A stretch of 64,000 nucleotides of DNA from Methylomicrobium lacus LW14 (GCF_000527095.1 NZ_AZUN01000001.1:1-64000); one strand, 5' to 3'. Positions 27,602 to 37,006 are shown, counted from the stretch's first letter. Numbers and translations are program-made. The notes: a model not told the origin generated them from the letters alone.

Positions 27602-28006
27602 GATGTCCGCCGGTCGCCGCGTGGCGCTTGCTGAACAGAGATTAGATAAATGGAAATAAAACAAAATGAAGAGAGATGAAACGGAACAAAAATAAAAAGA
27701 GTTTTCAGGATGTGAAAAACAAAGAAATGAACAATTTTTATAGGCTGGTATCATATAGCTGTCGAGGGTGACGACCGGAAAATCGGCGTCCGGTCAACTG
27801 GCGGGCATATGCCAACCAGGGATGGAGGAACTGCCGACCTCCTACCTTCGGTATCAATTCAAAACTTTATAGCGACTCCGATCAAGCAGCGCATTTGCAT
27901 CGATCTTCAAAGCCGATCTAACCAGGTTTAGCACCTTCTTCTGCTTCCCTATAGACCAGTCCAGAGCATATCCCGGCCTAGCCGCCGGGAGCGGATTGAA
28001 ACATGG
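27602..28006. other. Non-coding gap after the CRISPR array
   Basis: 405 bases without a convincing gene. The first 40 bases are GC-rich and spacer-like, then comes a purine- and A-rich stretch to about 27740, then a GC-rich part with possible structure and the small hairpin TCCCGGC/GCCGGGA at 27971-27990. It must hold the promoter of the response-regulator unit. No known riboswitch core was recognised. Confidence 0.5.
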
Positions 28007-28132
28007 ATGGATCGATGCAAAGCCAACTTCTGGCGTCGTATCTCCCGACCTCCTGCGGAAGAAGTCATCGCGCTGGCTCTGATCGCGGCCGGCGTGCTAT
28101 TGTGGTGGCTGTTCAATGAGGTTGGAGTGTGA
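28007..28132 (+). CDS. Tiny membrane ORF coupled to response regulator
   Basis: 41 codons. The predicted peptide has a basic, Cys/Trp-containing head (MDRCKANFWRRISRPPAEE) and one transmembrane helix (VIALALIAAGVLLWWLF), ending NEVGV. Its TGA overlaps the ATG of the downstream response regulator by one base (TGATG), a usual mark of translational coupling. It could be a genuine small membrane protein or the remnant of a lost sensor kinase tail. No family recognised; codon use and the overlap are the only support. Confidence 0.45.
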   Translation: MDRCKANFWRRISRPPAEEVIALALIAAGVLLWWLFNEVGV

Positions 28133-28770
28133 TGGATACGAAAATCAGGGTATTGCTGGTCGATGATCATGCGGTGGTGCGGGCCGGGTTTCGGTTGCTG
28201 TTGGCTTCGGTCGATGCGATCGAGGTCGTGGCCGAGGCGGCGCGCTGCGAGGAGGCCTGCAAGCTGTATGAGGATTGCAGGCCGGATGTGGTGGTGATGG
28301 ACTTGTCGATGCCGGGCATCGGCGGTCTGGAAGGCATCCGCCGGATCGTGGCGCGCGATCCGGAGGCGAAGATTCTGGTCTTCAGCATCCATGACGAAAA
28401 AGTCTATGTCGATCGGGCGCTGGCGGCCGGCGCGAAGGGTTACATCACCAAAAACAGCGCGCCGGAGATGCTGATTACGGCCGTGTGCGAAATCGCCGGC
28501 GGCAACGCCTTCATCGAGGCCGGCTTGAATGCCGCATATGCGCCGCCGGCCGGGCAGAGCGGCCGGCAGTCCTTGCTCGCGGCGCTGTCGCCGAAGGAGT
28601 TCGATGTGTTCCGGCTGCTCGCCAAGGGCTTGACCACGCACGAAGCGGCCAACGAATTATGCCTCGGCGTGAAGACCGTGGCCAATTACAGCACGCAGAT
28701 CAAGGCAAAATTAAACGTGAATACCGCCGCCGAGCTGGCGCGCATCGCGATCGATTTGAAGATCATCTGA
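28132..28770 (+). CDS. NarL/FixJ-family response regulator (orphan)
   Basis: 212 residues from the ATG at 28132. Receiver domain with Asp11/Asp12, phosphoacceptor Asp57 (DVVVMDLSMPG) and Lys107 (GYITKNS); C-terminal LuxR-type helix-turn-helix (about 148-205, LSPKEFDVFRLLAKGLTTHE and VKTVANYSTQIKAKLNV). Similar in layout to UvrY/NarL regulators. No histidine kinase is adjacent. It ends one base before the convergent TonB-receptor gene, with no terminator visible between. Confidence 0.92.
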   Translation: MDTKIRVLLVDDHAVVRAGFRLLLASVDAIEVVAEAARCEEACKLYEDCRPDVVVMDLSMPGIGGLEGIRRIVARDPEAKILVFSIHDEKVYVDRALAAGAKGYITKNSAPEMLITAVCEIAGGNAFIEAGLNAAYAPPAGQSGRQSLLAALSPKEFDVFRLLAKGLTTHEAANELCLGVKTVANYSTQIKAKLNVNTAAELARIAIDLKII

Positions 28771-28771
28771 A

Positions 28772-31027
28772 TCATTCGAATTTGACCCGGATGCCGGCCC
28801 AACCGGAAATCGGAGCGCCCGGTCCCAAAAAGGCTTCGGGGTTGCCACCCTTGAAAAAATTCCGGTTCACGATGCCGTAGGTTTCGTAGTTCGCGTCAAA
28901 CACGTTGCGCGCCATCGCAAATAGCTCGACGTTTTTGGTGACTTCATAGCGGGTGTTCAAATTTACGATCGCGTATTCACTGACCTTAGCATACTGGTTG
29001 CTGTCGTCGCCGCGTAAATATTGGCTGGATACGTATTGCAGGTCGCCGCCGAAAAACCAGCCGTTCAGAATTTCGTATTCGGCGCCGAGTTTGACGGTTT
29101 GCTGCGGAATGGCGGGAATGTGGTTGCCGGGTTTGACGTTGACTTGCCCGACCGCATTATTGAGGGTCGCGGCCGTGCGGAAGGTGGCATCGACAAAACT
29201 GTAGTTGAGGTACCAGTTCAATTTTTTCCATACGCCGTTCAGACCGAGTTCGCCGCCTTGCCGTTGGGTCACGCCGACATTCTGAAAATAACCGCTGACC
29301 GCGCTGCCGGGCGCGTTGATGAACAAAATGTCGTCATTCAGCCGTGAGCGGTACAACGCCATGCGCCACTGCAAGGCATCACTGAATTTTCCGCGCAGCC
29401 CGGCCTCGAACGTTTTAGAAACCACCGGCTTCAACGGCGGATCGGAGGTGAAACTGTTCGGCAGCGAACACGGCGCATTGGGGTCGGCGCAGCTCAATTC
29501 GATCGGCGTCGGCGCGCGGAAGCCTTCGTTGTAATTGCCATAGGCGGTCAGCTCCTGCAACGGCGTTTTGAGGCCGAGCGCCTTTAACGGGTTCAGGGTA
29601 AAGCCCGCCGACGGATTGAGCCGGTCGAAGGTGTGGTCGCCGTTCAACGCGGTGCCGATATTGTCGCGCAGCACGACGTTGGCTCGGTTCCAGCCCGCCG
29701 AGGCGTTCAGGTGCAGCCAGGGAAAAACCGAGAACGTATCGGTCGCAAAAGCGTTCACATATTCGTTCTCGCCATTGACATTCACATCGGTCGCGAACGG
29801 CGTCGTGCCGATGGTTGCGTGGCTCGGACTGAAAATTGCGTCCTGCGTCAATTGCGTAAAATGAGTCCGGCTGGCGTTATAGCCGCTGCCGAGAGTAAAT
29901 TGATTGTCGTGATCCAGAATCGGCAGCGTAGATGTCGCTTGTACATTGAAACCGGCGCCGTCCTGCACGATCCGGTTTGCGACATTCGAGGCCGGCGCGA
30001 CGCTAGTGCCGGTGCCGTCGTCGCATTCGCTCAGATTGAGCAAAGTTTCGCAGGTCTCTTCGACGTTACCGGTGTTGCTGTTGACGGAATCGGTCGTATT
30101 GCCGCGGTAATAGGCATTGCCGGCCATGCTGAAATGCTCGCTGAAACGGTGCTCGCCTTTCAGATTGAAGAAATACAGGGTGTTTTCGGTAGTGTCGGGA
30201 GCGGTATAGATTGCCCTGCGGTCCTTATCGAGCTCGCTGACCGGCGCCGGCCCGACACCGTTCAATTTGTTATCGGCGAACGTGAAGCTCAAATCCAGGT
30301 CGGTATCGTCGTTTTCCCAGCCGACCTTGCCGAAAGCCTGGTGCAAGGCGCTATGCGTAAACGGCCGCCAGCCGTCGTCTTCGAAAATATTGCCGGCAAA
30401 AAACCAGTCGAAGTTATCCTTGTAGCCGCCGTGCTCCGCCTCGAACGCCTTGCGTCCGAACGAGCCGCCGTAGGCCTGGGCGCGGCTGCCGGCATGGCTA
30501 AAACCGCTCTTGGTGCGCACCGACAAGGCGCCGCCCAAGGTGTTCAGTCCGAACAAAGGATTCGAGCCGGGGATCAAGTCGATATTGGCGATGGCGTTCT
30601 GGGGAATCAAATCCCAATTGACCGTATCGCCGAATGCTTCGTTGACGCGCACACCGTCCTGATAGACCGAAAGCCCGATCGGGGTGCCGAGCAACGGCGA
30701 CACATTGTAGCCGCGATAGGTGATATCCGGCTGGAAGGGGTTGTTCTGGTTGTCGTTGATATTGACTCCGGCGAGATTGCGCCGCATGAAATCGGATAAT
30801 TCAAGCGCTTCGTGGCGATGGATGTCTTCGTCTTCGGCCGATTGCACATTGCCGGACACTTTCTCGCGCGACAAACCGGTTGCACCGAGGGGCGTATCGC
30901 TGACCACTTCGACTTCGGGGAGTTCGAAGGCGTCGAGCTTCGTCGGCTCATTTTCAGGCGGATTATCGGCGGCTTGCGCCAAAGGAAACATTAGCGTGAG
31001 GGCCAGGAAGGTGGTGCGCTTTTTCAT
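28772..31027 (-). CDS. TonB-dependent outer-membrane receptor
   Basis: 751 residues from the ATG (a TTG precedes it directly). Signal peptide ends LMFPLAQA. The plug domain (about 60-175) has LELSDFMRRNLAGVNIND, the loop GLSVYQDGVRVNEAFGD and NPLFGLNTLGGALSVRTKSG; the rest is a long beta-barrel closing WAGIRVKFE. No recognisable TonB box was located with certainty. Layout resembles FecA/PupB-type or TonB-dependent metal/carbohydrate receptors; ligand cannot be told from the sequence. No anti-sigma/sigma pair is nearby. Likely active in energy-dependent import across the outer membrane. Confidence 0.92.
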   Translation of the reverse strand: MKKRTTFLALTLMFPLAQAADNPPENEPTKLDAFELPEVEVVSDTPLGATGLSREKVSGNVQSAEDEDIHRHEALELSDFMRRNLAGVNINDNQNNPFQPDITYRGYNVSPLLGTPIGLSVYQDGVRVNEAFGDTVNWDLIPQNAIANIDLIPGSNPLFGLNTLGGALSVRTKSGFSHAGSRAQAYGGSFGRKAFEAEHGGYKDNFDWFFAGNIFEDDGWRPFTHSALHQAFGKVGWENDDTDLDLSFTFADNKLNGVGPAPVSELDKDRRAIYTAPDTTENTLYFFNLKGEHRFSEHFSMAGNAYYRGNTTDSVNSNTGNVEETCETLLNLSECDDGTGTSVAPASNVANRIVQDGAGFNVQATSTLPILDHDNQFTLGSGYNASRTHFTQLTQDAIFSPSHATIGTTPFATDVNVNGENEYVNAFATDTFSVFPWLHLNASAGWNRANVVLRDNIGTALNGDHTFDRLNPSAGFTLNPLKALGLKTPLQELTAYGNYNEGFRAPTPIELSCADPNAPCSLPNSFTSDPPLKPVVSKTFEAGLRGKFSDALQWRMALYRSRLNDDILFINAPGSAVSGYFQNVGVTQRQGGELGLNGVWKKLNWYLNYSFVDATFRTAATLNNAVGQVNVKPGNHIPAIPQQTVKLGAEYEILNGWFFGGDLQYVSSQYLRGDDSNQYAKVSEYAIVNLNTRYEVTKNVELFAMARNVFDANYETYGIVNRNFFKGGNPEAFLGPGAPISGWAGIRVKFE

Positions 31028-31188
31028 CAATCAAAATCGGACAAGGCTAAAAGTGCGCGTATTATTTCATGGCTGGATGCTAAAGGAAGTAGGAAAATTT
31101 CCTTTTCTGCTTTATTGGAAATAGCTTCGAAAAGTAGGCAAAAGCACTATAGAGACTCGCGGGAGTGGATCAGGAAGGGACAATTCAT

Positions 31189-31299
31189 ATGAAAGTGAAA
31201 GTCGACAACAGGCTTTCGATGACGACTCACGCAAGCTTGTTGATATTGAGAGCCGATCGCACGCTTGAACGGGCGATCGGTCAATTACGGCAGATTTAG
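31189..31299 (+). CDS. Possible small ORF between two minus-strand genes
   Basis: 36 codons (MKVKVDNRLSMTTHASLLIL start) with an AGGAAGGGA site 8 bases before the ATG. Its end overlaps the end of the convergent propeller gene by four bases. No family; may be chance. Confidence 0.2.
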   Translation: MKVKVDNRLSMTTHASLLILRADRTLERAIGQLRQI

Positions 31300-32903
31300 C
31301 GGCGGCGCAGGAACACATCGCGAGTGGTTTGGTTGCCGTCCAGAAGCACCATATAAGGGTCTGTAGTATCAAAAGCTACGGCTCTGCCATCCGAGGAAAT
31401 GGCTGGATTCTCCGAGTTTTCCTGAGGCTCGAATCCTTCCAGGTCCAGGCTGGCGCGGGACATCAGCTTGGTGGTACCGTCATAAACATAAATGTCCTGA
31501 ACGTCATTGGAATCTTCCTGCCATGAGAACAATGGAGTCAGTATGTTGTAAGCATCGGATTCAAAAGCTACGCTATAGGCGGTTTTTGTCGCGGCGATCG
31601 CAGGGTATCGGCTTCTGCCGTTGGCTTCTTCGGACACCAGGCCCGTTGCCAAGTCGACTTTGCCGCTGACACGGCGGATTTCGGCGATGGATAACTGGTT
31701 CGTCGTTTTATCGGTCTGTAAATCGGCGACAAAGACATCGTCATCATAATCATTCGGGTCCGATTCCGCTTCCTGCAAGCTATCCAGATTGGTCGCTTTC
31801 GAATGAAAGGCGACGAAATAGCGCCCTTTCGTACCGGCGACCGAGAAGCGGTTGCTGATACTTTCTCCGTTTGCTTCGCTATCGACGACGCCGTTGTTGA
31901 TATGGCCGCTGATCCGAATCATTTTGCGATTGAGGGTATCGTAAGCGAAAACATCGCTGTCACCCGCATCGGCATCACCATCGGTATCCGTATCGTTGAC
32001 ATCGCCAGGCACTAAGTTCGTTGCGTTGGAAGTCAAAACCACCAACCGACCATCTGGAGAGATGGCGGAGAAGTCGCTGTCGCCGGGAGCCGCAAAGCTC
32101 GTGACATTTCCGTTACCGTCATGTTGGCCGCTGATTAGCTCGGTTCTATGGGTTTTTGTGTCATGTAAAAAGACATCTTTTTTATTTGCGGAATCGGTTC
32201 CCGATACGTTATGAGCAATCAAGTCCGCCGGGGTTTCAGTCGTGTAGGCTACGAAACGGCCATCGCCCGAGATAGACGGATTTTCGCTGTCCTCAGTGGT
32301 TTCCGTAATAATCTTCAGTGCTCCGAGTTTGGTGCAATCTTTCGGTGTAGCGGTACAGTCGTTCATTTTTCCGCTGACCCGATAAGTCCTTTTTTTGGCA
32401 ATGTCGCGGAGGAAAATATCGTCTACGCCGTTTGTATCCTGTGATTCGTTATAAACATACGAAGGATCTGTCTCCTTGGTGGTGATCAGCCCTTTATCGG
32501 TTTCCAAATCCAGATTGGTTGCGCGGGATACAAACACCACGGAGGAGCCTTTGGCCGAAATCACCGGTGTCCAGCTATCGGCTCGTTCGGGGTCTCCGTC
32601 CCAGCCGAACGCTTCGTCCTGGGCTTCATAACCGTTGCTGTTGATGCTGGCTCTTTGTATGGTTTTACCGTTAACGACAAAAATATCTCTTGACAGGTTG
32701 GTGTCGCCCAAAACGAAATTAGTCGCTTCGGATTCGAAGGCGACCGCTTTACCGCCCGTCGAAACCGCGGCGGCCTGACTGGCTTTGTTGCCGGCATTGC
32801 CCAAGGATGACTTGCTGATCAGTGTCGTGCCTCCCTTGCTGGCTGCAAAAGCAGCCGGTGTGACGGCCAGCACGATGAATATGGCTTTGCAAAGTGTTTT
32901 CAT
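31296..32903 (-). CDS. Secreted TolB/PD40-like beta-propeller protein
   Basis: 535 residues. Signal peptide ends VTPAAFA before ASKGGTT. The mature chain repeats a block of the form VAFxSxATNxVxGDxNxxxDxFV, for example AVAFESEATNFVLGDTN, SSVVFVSRATNLDLETD, VVLTSNATNLVPGDVND and YFVAFHSKATNLDSLQE, about seven blades of a PD40/WD40-like propeller. Asp-rich loops (DTDTDGDADAGDSD) could bind calcium. GGAG precedes the ATG at good spacing. It lies just downstream of the He_PIG protein gene on the same strand and is probably cotranscribed. Surface or periplasmic; function unknown. Confidence 0.8.
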   Translation of the reverse strand: MKTLCKAIFIVLAVTPAAFAASKGGTTLISKSSLGNAGNKASQAAAVSTGGKAVAFESEATNFVLGDTNLSRDIFVVNGKTIQRASINSNGYEAQDEAFGWDGDPERADSWTPVISAKGSSVVFVSRATNLDLETDKGLITTKETDPSYVYNESQDTNGVDDIFLRDIAKKRTYRVSGKMNDCTATPKDCTKLGALKIITETTEDSENPSISGDGRFVAYTTETPADLIAHNVSGTDSANKKDVFLHDTKTHRTELISGQHDGNGNVTSFAAPGDSDFSAISPDGRLVVLTSNATNLVPGDVNDTDTDGDADAGDSDVFAYDTLNRKMIRISGHINNGVVDSEANGESISNRFSVAGTKGRYFVAFHSKATNLDSLQEAESDPNDYDDDVFVADLQTDKTTNQLSIAEIRRVSGKVDLATGLVSEEANGRSRYPAIAATKTAYSVAFESDAYNILTPLFSWQEDSNDVQDIYVYDGTTKLMSRASLDLEGFEPQENSENPAISSDGRAVAFDTTDPYMVLLDGNQTTRDVFLRRR

Positions 32904-32949
32904 GCGGAAATCTCCGTGTAAGGTGGTATTAAATTAAATATCGGCAGGG

Positions 32950-35055
32950 TTATTTGGCTGTCGAGTAGCGGCCATCGGTGATCTTGAACAGAGTCACCGA
33001 CGTGAAATAGGTTTTAGGCCCGATGCTGATTTCAACTCCCAGATGCTCTTCCGAATCAGTCAGGGCGGCAAGGGTTGGAGCTTTCAGTTCAAAACCGAGC
33101 TTTCCGGATGCCGAGTCGAAAGAGAATTTCGCGAGCTTATTGTTGCTTTCCGGATCGCTCTTCCAGGTCTTTTTCAGGCTAAAAGTTGAAATACCGGTTA
33201 CGCGGTCCACTCCGGTTGAAGATACAAGCAGCGATGTCAAATCCTTGTCGACCAACTCGGTTTGTCCATCCAATAGTCTGATGCTGACCGGATCGCCGGG
33301 GGCGTAGTCATAAGCCGGATCGGCCAGCAACAGGTTGAAGCGCGCATAATTTTTGGCGGCGGTCGCATTGGTGTGCAGCAAACCGTTAACCGCCACAAAT
33401 GCCGCGCTGCGGTAACCGAACGGTGCGCGGAAAGTGCCGCTTTGATCCAGGAATTCTTTCAGCTTGAAGCCCTTGCCGCCCAGAATCAGCACGTTCGGCA
33501 GCAAGTCTGCCGGCAGGCCGGTCCCAAGATTGGTGTTGCGAGCTTCGACAATGAGGGTCTGCTGTCTCGGCGCTATCCTGACTTTGACCGATTGATCCGG
33601 GGCGGCGTAAGCCAAAACTCCCAGCGTGCCGGAGGTGATTTTTTTCAAGCTTCCGGGCTTGATTTCGATTTCGCTGCCGCCTAGCGAGGTATAGAAAGTT
33701 TCCGTGGCGGGGTTGAACAGCGCGCCGCCGGTACGGTTGGCGTTATACAAAAAGGTGGCGCTCCAACTGTCATCGTTACCGCCCGGATTGCCGGTATCGA
33801 CCTGTAAACGCTTGACCCAAAGATTGACGGCGAGGCTGTTGGTATCGCCGCCATTCGGAGGCAGGACGATGAATTCGGTCGCTAACGTGATCACGATATC
33901 CGGATCGGGCCCGGTGTCGGTTGCGGTAAACACGACGGGATAGATGCCGGGTTCATAGGAAATGCCTGAGAGTTCGCCGGTGGTTGAGTTGTAATTGATG
34001 CCTGAAGGCAAGCCGATTGCGGAGTAAGTTACGTTCGCTCCGTTTACGGCGGAAACGAGGATGGGAAAGTTGGTACTTCCATATTGCATACCATATATTG
34101 CAGTGGGAATGCCGAAGTAATTCCAGTAAAAATTGCTGGTGCTGGAAGGGGCGATCCATATCCAGAGGTTGGTCGTGATGGTTTTTCCGGCACAATCCGT
34201 TGCGGTCAGCGTGACCGAAAAGGTACCGTTCTCCTGAGGCGTACCGCTGACTATTCCTGTATCCGCATCAACGTTGAGACCTTTCGGCAATCCCGAAGCG
34301 GAGTAGGTGATCTGGTTTGGATCCGGCAAGTTGTCACAGACGGCGGCGCCTGTGGTATGCCAGGTGTCAGAATAGGGGGTGCCGGCTTCGCCGTTATTCA
34401 AAAGGAAAGTCGTGAATTTCAAAGAGGAGTTAACCGGAAATAGGGTGATAGGGATAGTCGTAATGACTTGCAGCGGCGTTGCGTCAGCCAAGGTGAAAGT
34501 CACGTAAAAAGTACCCGCGGCCACTGGCTGGCCGGAGATTTCGCCGGTAATCCCATTCAGAGAAAGTCCCGTCGGTAAATTCTGGGCTCCCCATCGGTAA
34601 GGCGAGACGGCGTTTGCCTGCGTTAGGGGAGGAGAGGTATAGTCGACCCCAACCGTACCATTGGGCAGGGACGAGGTGACAATGTCCAAGCCGCCGTTGC
34701 CGCCGCCACCGCTCGCCGAAATATGAACGGTGATCGTGAATTGGACTGTCGTATGCCCGTCAGAGGCTGACAAGGTAGGCGTATAGTTTTGGGATTTGGT
34801 CGGGGTGCCGGTGATGTAACCGGTCTGGGGATTGAGCGACAAACCGTCTGGTAAGTTCACAGCCGAGAAGGTGACGGGCCCTGCCGCATTTGCGGTCAGT
34901 AAAACCGCGAAATATTCCTGATTGGTTGTGCCGCCAGGCAAGGTTTGGGTTAGAAACCGGAAAGTGCCGCCCGCCTGAGCCATTGAGGCAAACGCTAACA
35001 GCCAGCCTAGGAGGCAGGCAGCCATGATGAATCGTGTTGAAATAATTTTGCGCAT
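32950..35055 (-). CDS. Secreted protein with four He_PIG (putative Ig) repeats
   Basis: 701 residues from the internal ATG at 35055 (GGAG 8 bases before it, then the signal peptide ending FASMAQA). Residues about 30-400 contain four domains of the He_PIG type, each with the signature LPxGLSLNxxTGxISGTP: LPDGLSLNPQTGYITGTP, LPTGLSLNGITGEISGQP, LPKGLNVDADTGIVSGTP and LPSGINYNSTTGELSGIS. Glycine linker GGGGNGG after the first. The C-terminal 300 residues are unassigned beta-rich sequence. Typical of exported adhesion or binding proteins. Probably in one transcript with the propeller gene 46 bases downstream. Confidence 0.8.
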   Translation of the reverse strand: MRKIISTRFIMAACLLGWLLAFASMAQAGGTFRFLTQTLPGGTTNQEYFAVLLTANAAGPVTFSAVNLPDGLSLNPQTGYITGTPTKSQNYTPTLSASDGHTTVQFTITVHISASGGGGNGGLDIVTSSLPNGTVGVDYTSPPLTQANAVSPYRWGAQNLPTGLSLNGITGEISGQPVAAGTFYVTFTLADATPLQVITTIPITLFPVNSSLKFTTFLLNNGEAGTPYSDTWHTTGAAVCDNLPDPNQITYSASGLPKGLNVDADTGIVSGTPQENGTFSVTLTATDCAGKTITTNLWIWIAPSSTSNFYWNYFGIPTAIYGMQYGSTNFPILVSAVNGANVTYSAIGLPSGINYNSTTGELSGISYEPGIYPVVFTATDTGPDPDIVITLATEFIVLPPNGGDTNSLAVNLWVKRLQVDTGNPGGNDDSWSATFLYNANRTGGALFNPATETFYTSLGGSEIEIKPGSLKKITSGTLGVLAYAAPDQSVKVRIAPRQQTLIVEARNTNLGTGLPADLLPNVLILGGKGFKLKEFLDQSGTFRAPFGYRSAAFVAVNGLLHTNATAAKNYARFNLLLADPAYDYAPGDPVSIRLLDGQTELVDKDLTSLLVSSTGVDRVTGISTFSLKKTWKSDPESNNKLAKFSFDSASGKLGFELKAPTLAALTDSEEHLGVEISIGPKTYFTSVTLFKITDGRYSTAK

Positions 35056-35332
35056 TAAAAAATCTCCGAAGAAGATGATTGTTTGGCCGAGAGCTGAACA
35101 TTGAACAATCTGTGCTAAAAACAAACGGCCTCGTCTTTTTCGGTCGGCAAAAAGGCATTAGGCATCATTTGTCCATAGAATTTGATTTTTTAAGTGTAGT
35201 TAAATAAATCTTTTTGAGGGATTATCGAAGACGATTGATTGTGTAGAGGAACGCGACGGCATCGACAATTCGCATCCGTGTTGTTATCGTGGTGCTTCCG
35301 GTGAATTCATCGCAACTGAAATTTGATTTGAA

Positions 35333-36361
35333 ATGTCGTTATATTCCATTCCTGCCTGGCCTTTTGTTTACGGCGGTCCTTCGGGATCAGGCAAAATCCG
35401 TGTCCTGCCCGAAGACTTTAGCGTCGAAGAAATCCTGGCGTTCGAGCCTTCAGGTAGCGGCGAGCATGCTTTTTTGCTCATTCGCAAGACCGGCGAGAAC
35501 ACCGAGTATGTGGCCAGGCAATTGGCCCGTTTTGCGGAGGTCAGGCAACGCGATATCGGCTTTGCGGGACTGAAGGACCGGCATGCGGTCACCACGCAAT
35601 GGTTCAGCGTTTGGCTGCCGGGCAAGCCAGACCCGGATTGGGCCGCGTTCGCCTCGGCTTCGATCGAGGTGCTGCAATCGGTCCGCCATGCGCGTAAATT
35701 GCAGCGCGGCGCGCTGGCCGGCAACCGCTTCAAACTGGTGATTAGGGACTGGCAGGGCGACCAGGATCAAACCGCGGAGAAACTGGCGGCGATCAAGGCG
35801 AGCGGCATCGCCAATTATTTCGGCGAGCAGCGTTTCGGGCATCAGGGCCGCAATGTCGAGCAGGCCTTGAGCCTGTTTCAGGGCAAGAAAATCGGCCGCG
35901 AGTTGCGCGGCATCTATCTGTCGGCGGCCCGCTCGTTCCTCTTCAATCAGCTGCTGGCGGCTAGGGTCGCGGCGCAAAACTGGAATCTGCCGCTGCCGGG
36001 CGATGTGTATATGTTCGACCGTTCGCACAGCCGCTTCAAGGCCGACGCACAAGATCAGGCGATAGCCGGGCGCCTCAACGCCGGCGAGATTCATCCGACC
36101 GGCGTGTTGTGGGGGAAGGGCGACAGTGGGGTGTCCGAGGCGGCGTCGGCTTTGGAAGCCGAAGTGATCGAGCGCTTTCCCGAGCTGGCGGAGGGGCTGC
36201 AAAACAGCGGCGTCGAAAGCGAGCGGCGGCCATTACGGGTCAATGTGCCCGATCTGGCGTGGCGGTTTGCGGAGGATCAATTACACTTGAGCTTTTCGCT
36301 GCCAGCCGGCAGTTATGCGACCGCGCTGCTCAGGGAGGTGCTGGCTTGGGATGATCAATAG
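35333..36361 (+). CDS. truD: tRNA pseudouridine(13) synthase TruD
   Basis: 342 residues, usual length. Motif I GFAGLKDRHAVTTQWFSV holds the catalytic Asp82; YFGEQRFGHQGRNVEQAL and the TRUD insertion (about 155-305, RSFLFNQLLAARV, HPTGVLWGKGDSGV) are present. It makes pseudouridine at U13 of tRNA-Glu. Its last 7 bases overlap the end of the convergent smr gene, and the 277-base upstream gap shows nothing else. Confidence 0.96.
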   Translation: MSLYSIPAWPFVYGGPSGSGKIRVLPEDFSVEEILAFEPSGSGEHAFLLIRKTGENTEYVARQLARFAEVRQRDIGFAGLKDRHAVTTQWFSVWLPGKPDPDWAAFASASIEVLQSVRHARKLQRGALAGNRFKLVIRDWQGDQDQTAEKLAAIKASGIANYFGEQRFGHQGRNVEQALSLFQGKKIGRELRGIYLSAARSFLFNQLLAARVAAQNWNLPLPGDVYMFDRSHSRFKADAQDQAIAGRLNAGEIHPTGVLWGKGDSGVSEAASALEAEVIERFPELAEGLQNSGVESERRPLRVNVPDLAWRFAEDQLHLSFSLPAGSYATALLREVLAWDDQ

Positions 36362-36930
36362 TCCCACTCGGCCTCGTCTTTTTTGGCGAATTTTTCCGCC
36401 AACCGCAACAGCACCAGCACCGCGCCGGCGCCGCCGTGTCTGGGCTTGGCCGAGCAAAACGCCAACACGTCCTGGTGCTGGCGCAGCCAGAGATTCAGGT
36501 TGTTTTTCAGGACCGGCAGGTTGTCTTGCGAGCGATAGCCTTTGCCGTGAATGATCAGAACGGAGCGGTAGCCGTCGGTGACAGCTCGATGCAAAAAGAC
36601 CAGCAGTTGCCGCTTCGCTTCGGCGCTGGTCAGGCCGTGCAGATCGATTTCGGCGTCCAGGCCGAACTGGCCCTTGCGCATCTTGGCGTGCACATTTTTT
36701 TGCAGGCCCGGCGCGATATAACTGAGCCGGTCTTCGATGCTGACCGTGTCCAGGTCGTAATCGTGATGCTCGACAAGCCGGTTTTCGATCTCGACCGGCT
36801 TGTTTTTCGGGTAGGGTTTCGGTTTTTCAGCTTTCGCGCGGGTTATCTTGTCGTCTTTTATCGCGCGCACTGTGCCGATGGCAAGACGAAACAACTCACT
36901 GTCTGCGGAATCCTGGATTTTTTTTGTCAC
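36355..36930 (-). CDS. Smr-domain protein (SmrB-like)
   Basis: 191 residues from a GTG start. The C-terminal Smr domain has the three motifs DLHGLT (about 105), IIHGKGYRS and FCSAKPRHGGAGAVLVLLR. The N-terminal 90 residues with a conserved SYIAPGLQKNVHAKMRKGQF segment match the SmrB/YfcN group, nucleases that cleave mRNA at collided ribosomes in E. coli. The gene is convergent with and overlaps truD. Confidence 0.9.
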   Translation of the reverse strand: MTKKIQDSADSELFRLAIGTVRAIKDDKITRAKAEKPKPYPKNKPVEIENRLVEHHDYDLDTVSIEDRLSYIAPGLQKNVHAKMRKGQFGLDAEIDLHGLTSAEAKRQLLVFLHRAVTDGYRSVLIIHGKGYRSQDNLPVLKNNLNLWLRQHQDVLAFCSAKPRHGGAGAVLVLLRLAEKFAKKDEAEWDY

Positions 36931-37006
36931 GAAAGCTGATTTTGTGGGGCATTGTTGCTAATATTTCGGGATTTTATAGCGAATTCGGCTTTTGAGCGAA
37001 CGATAA

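Noticed and set aside
26872..27754. Minus-strand open frames through the CRISPR array
   Set aside because: Their translations repeat the same peptide (ASMRPRLYAGEN) because they read the CRISPR repeats; not proteins.
31112..31372. 86-residue minus-strand frame between the propeller and receptor genes
   Set aside because: It overlaps the end of the propeller gene in another frame and has no family or site.
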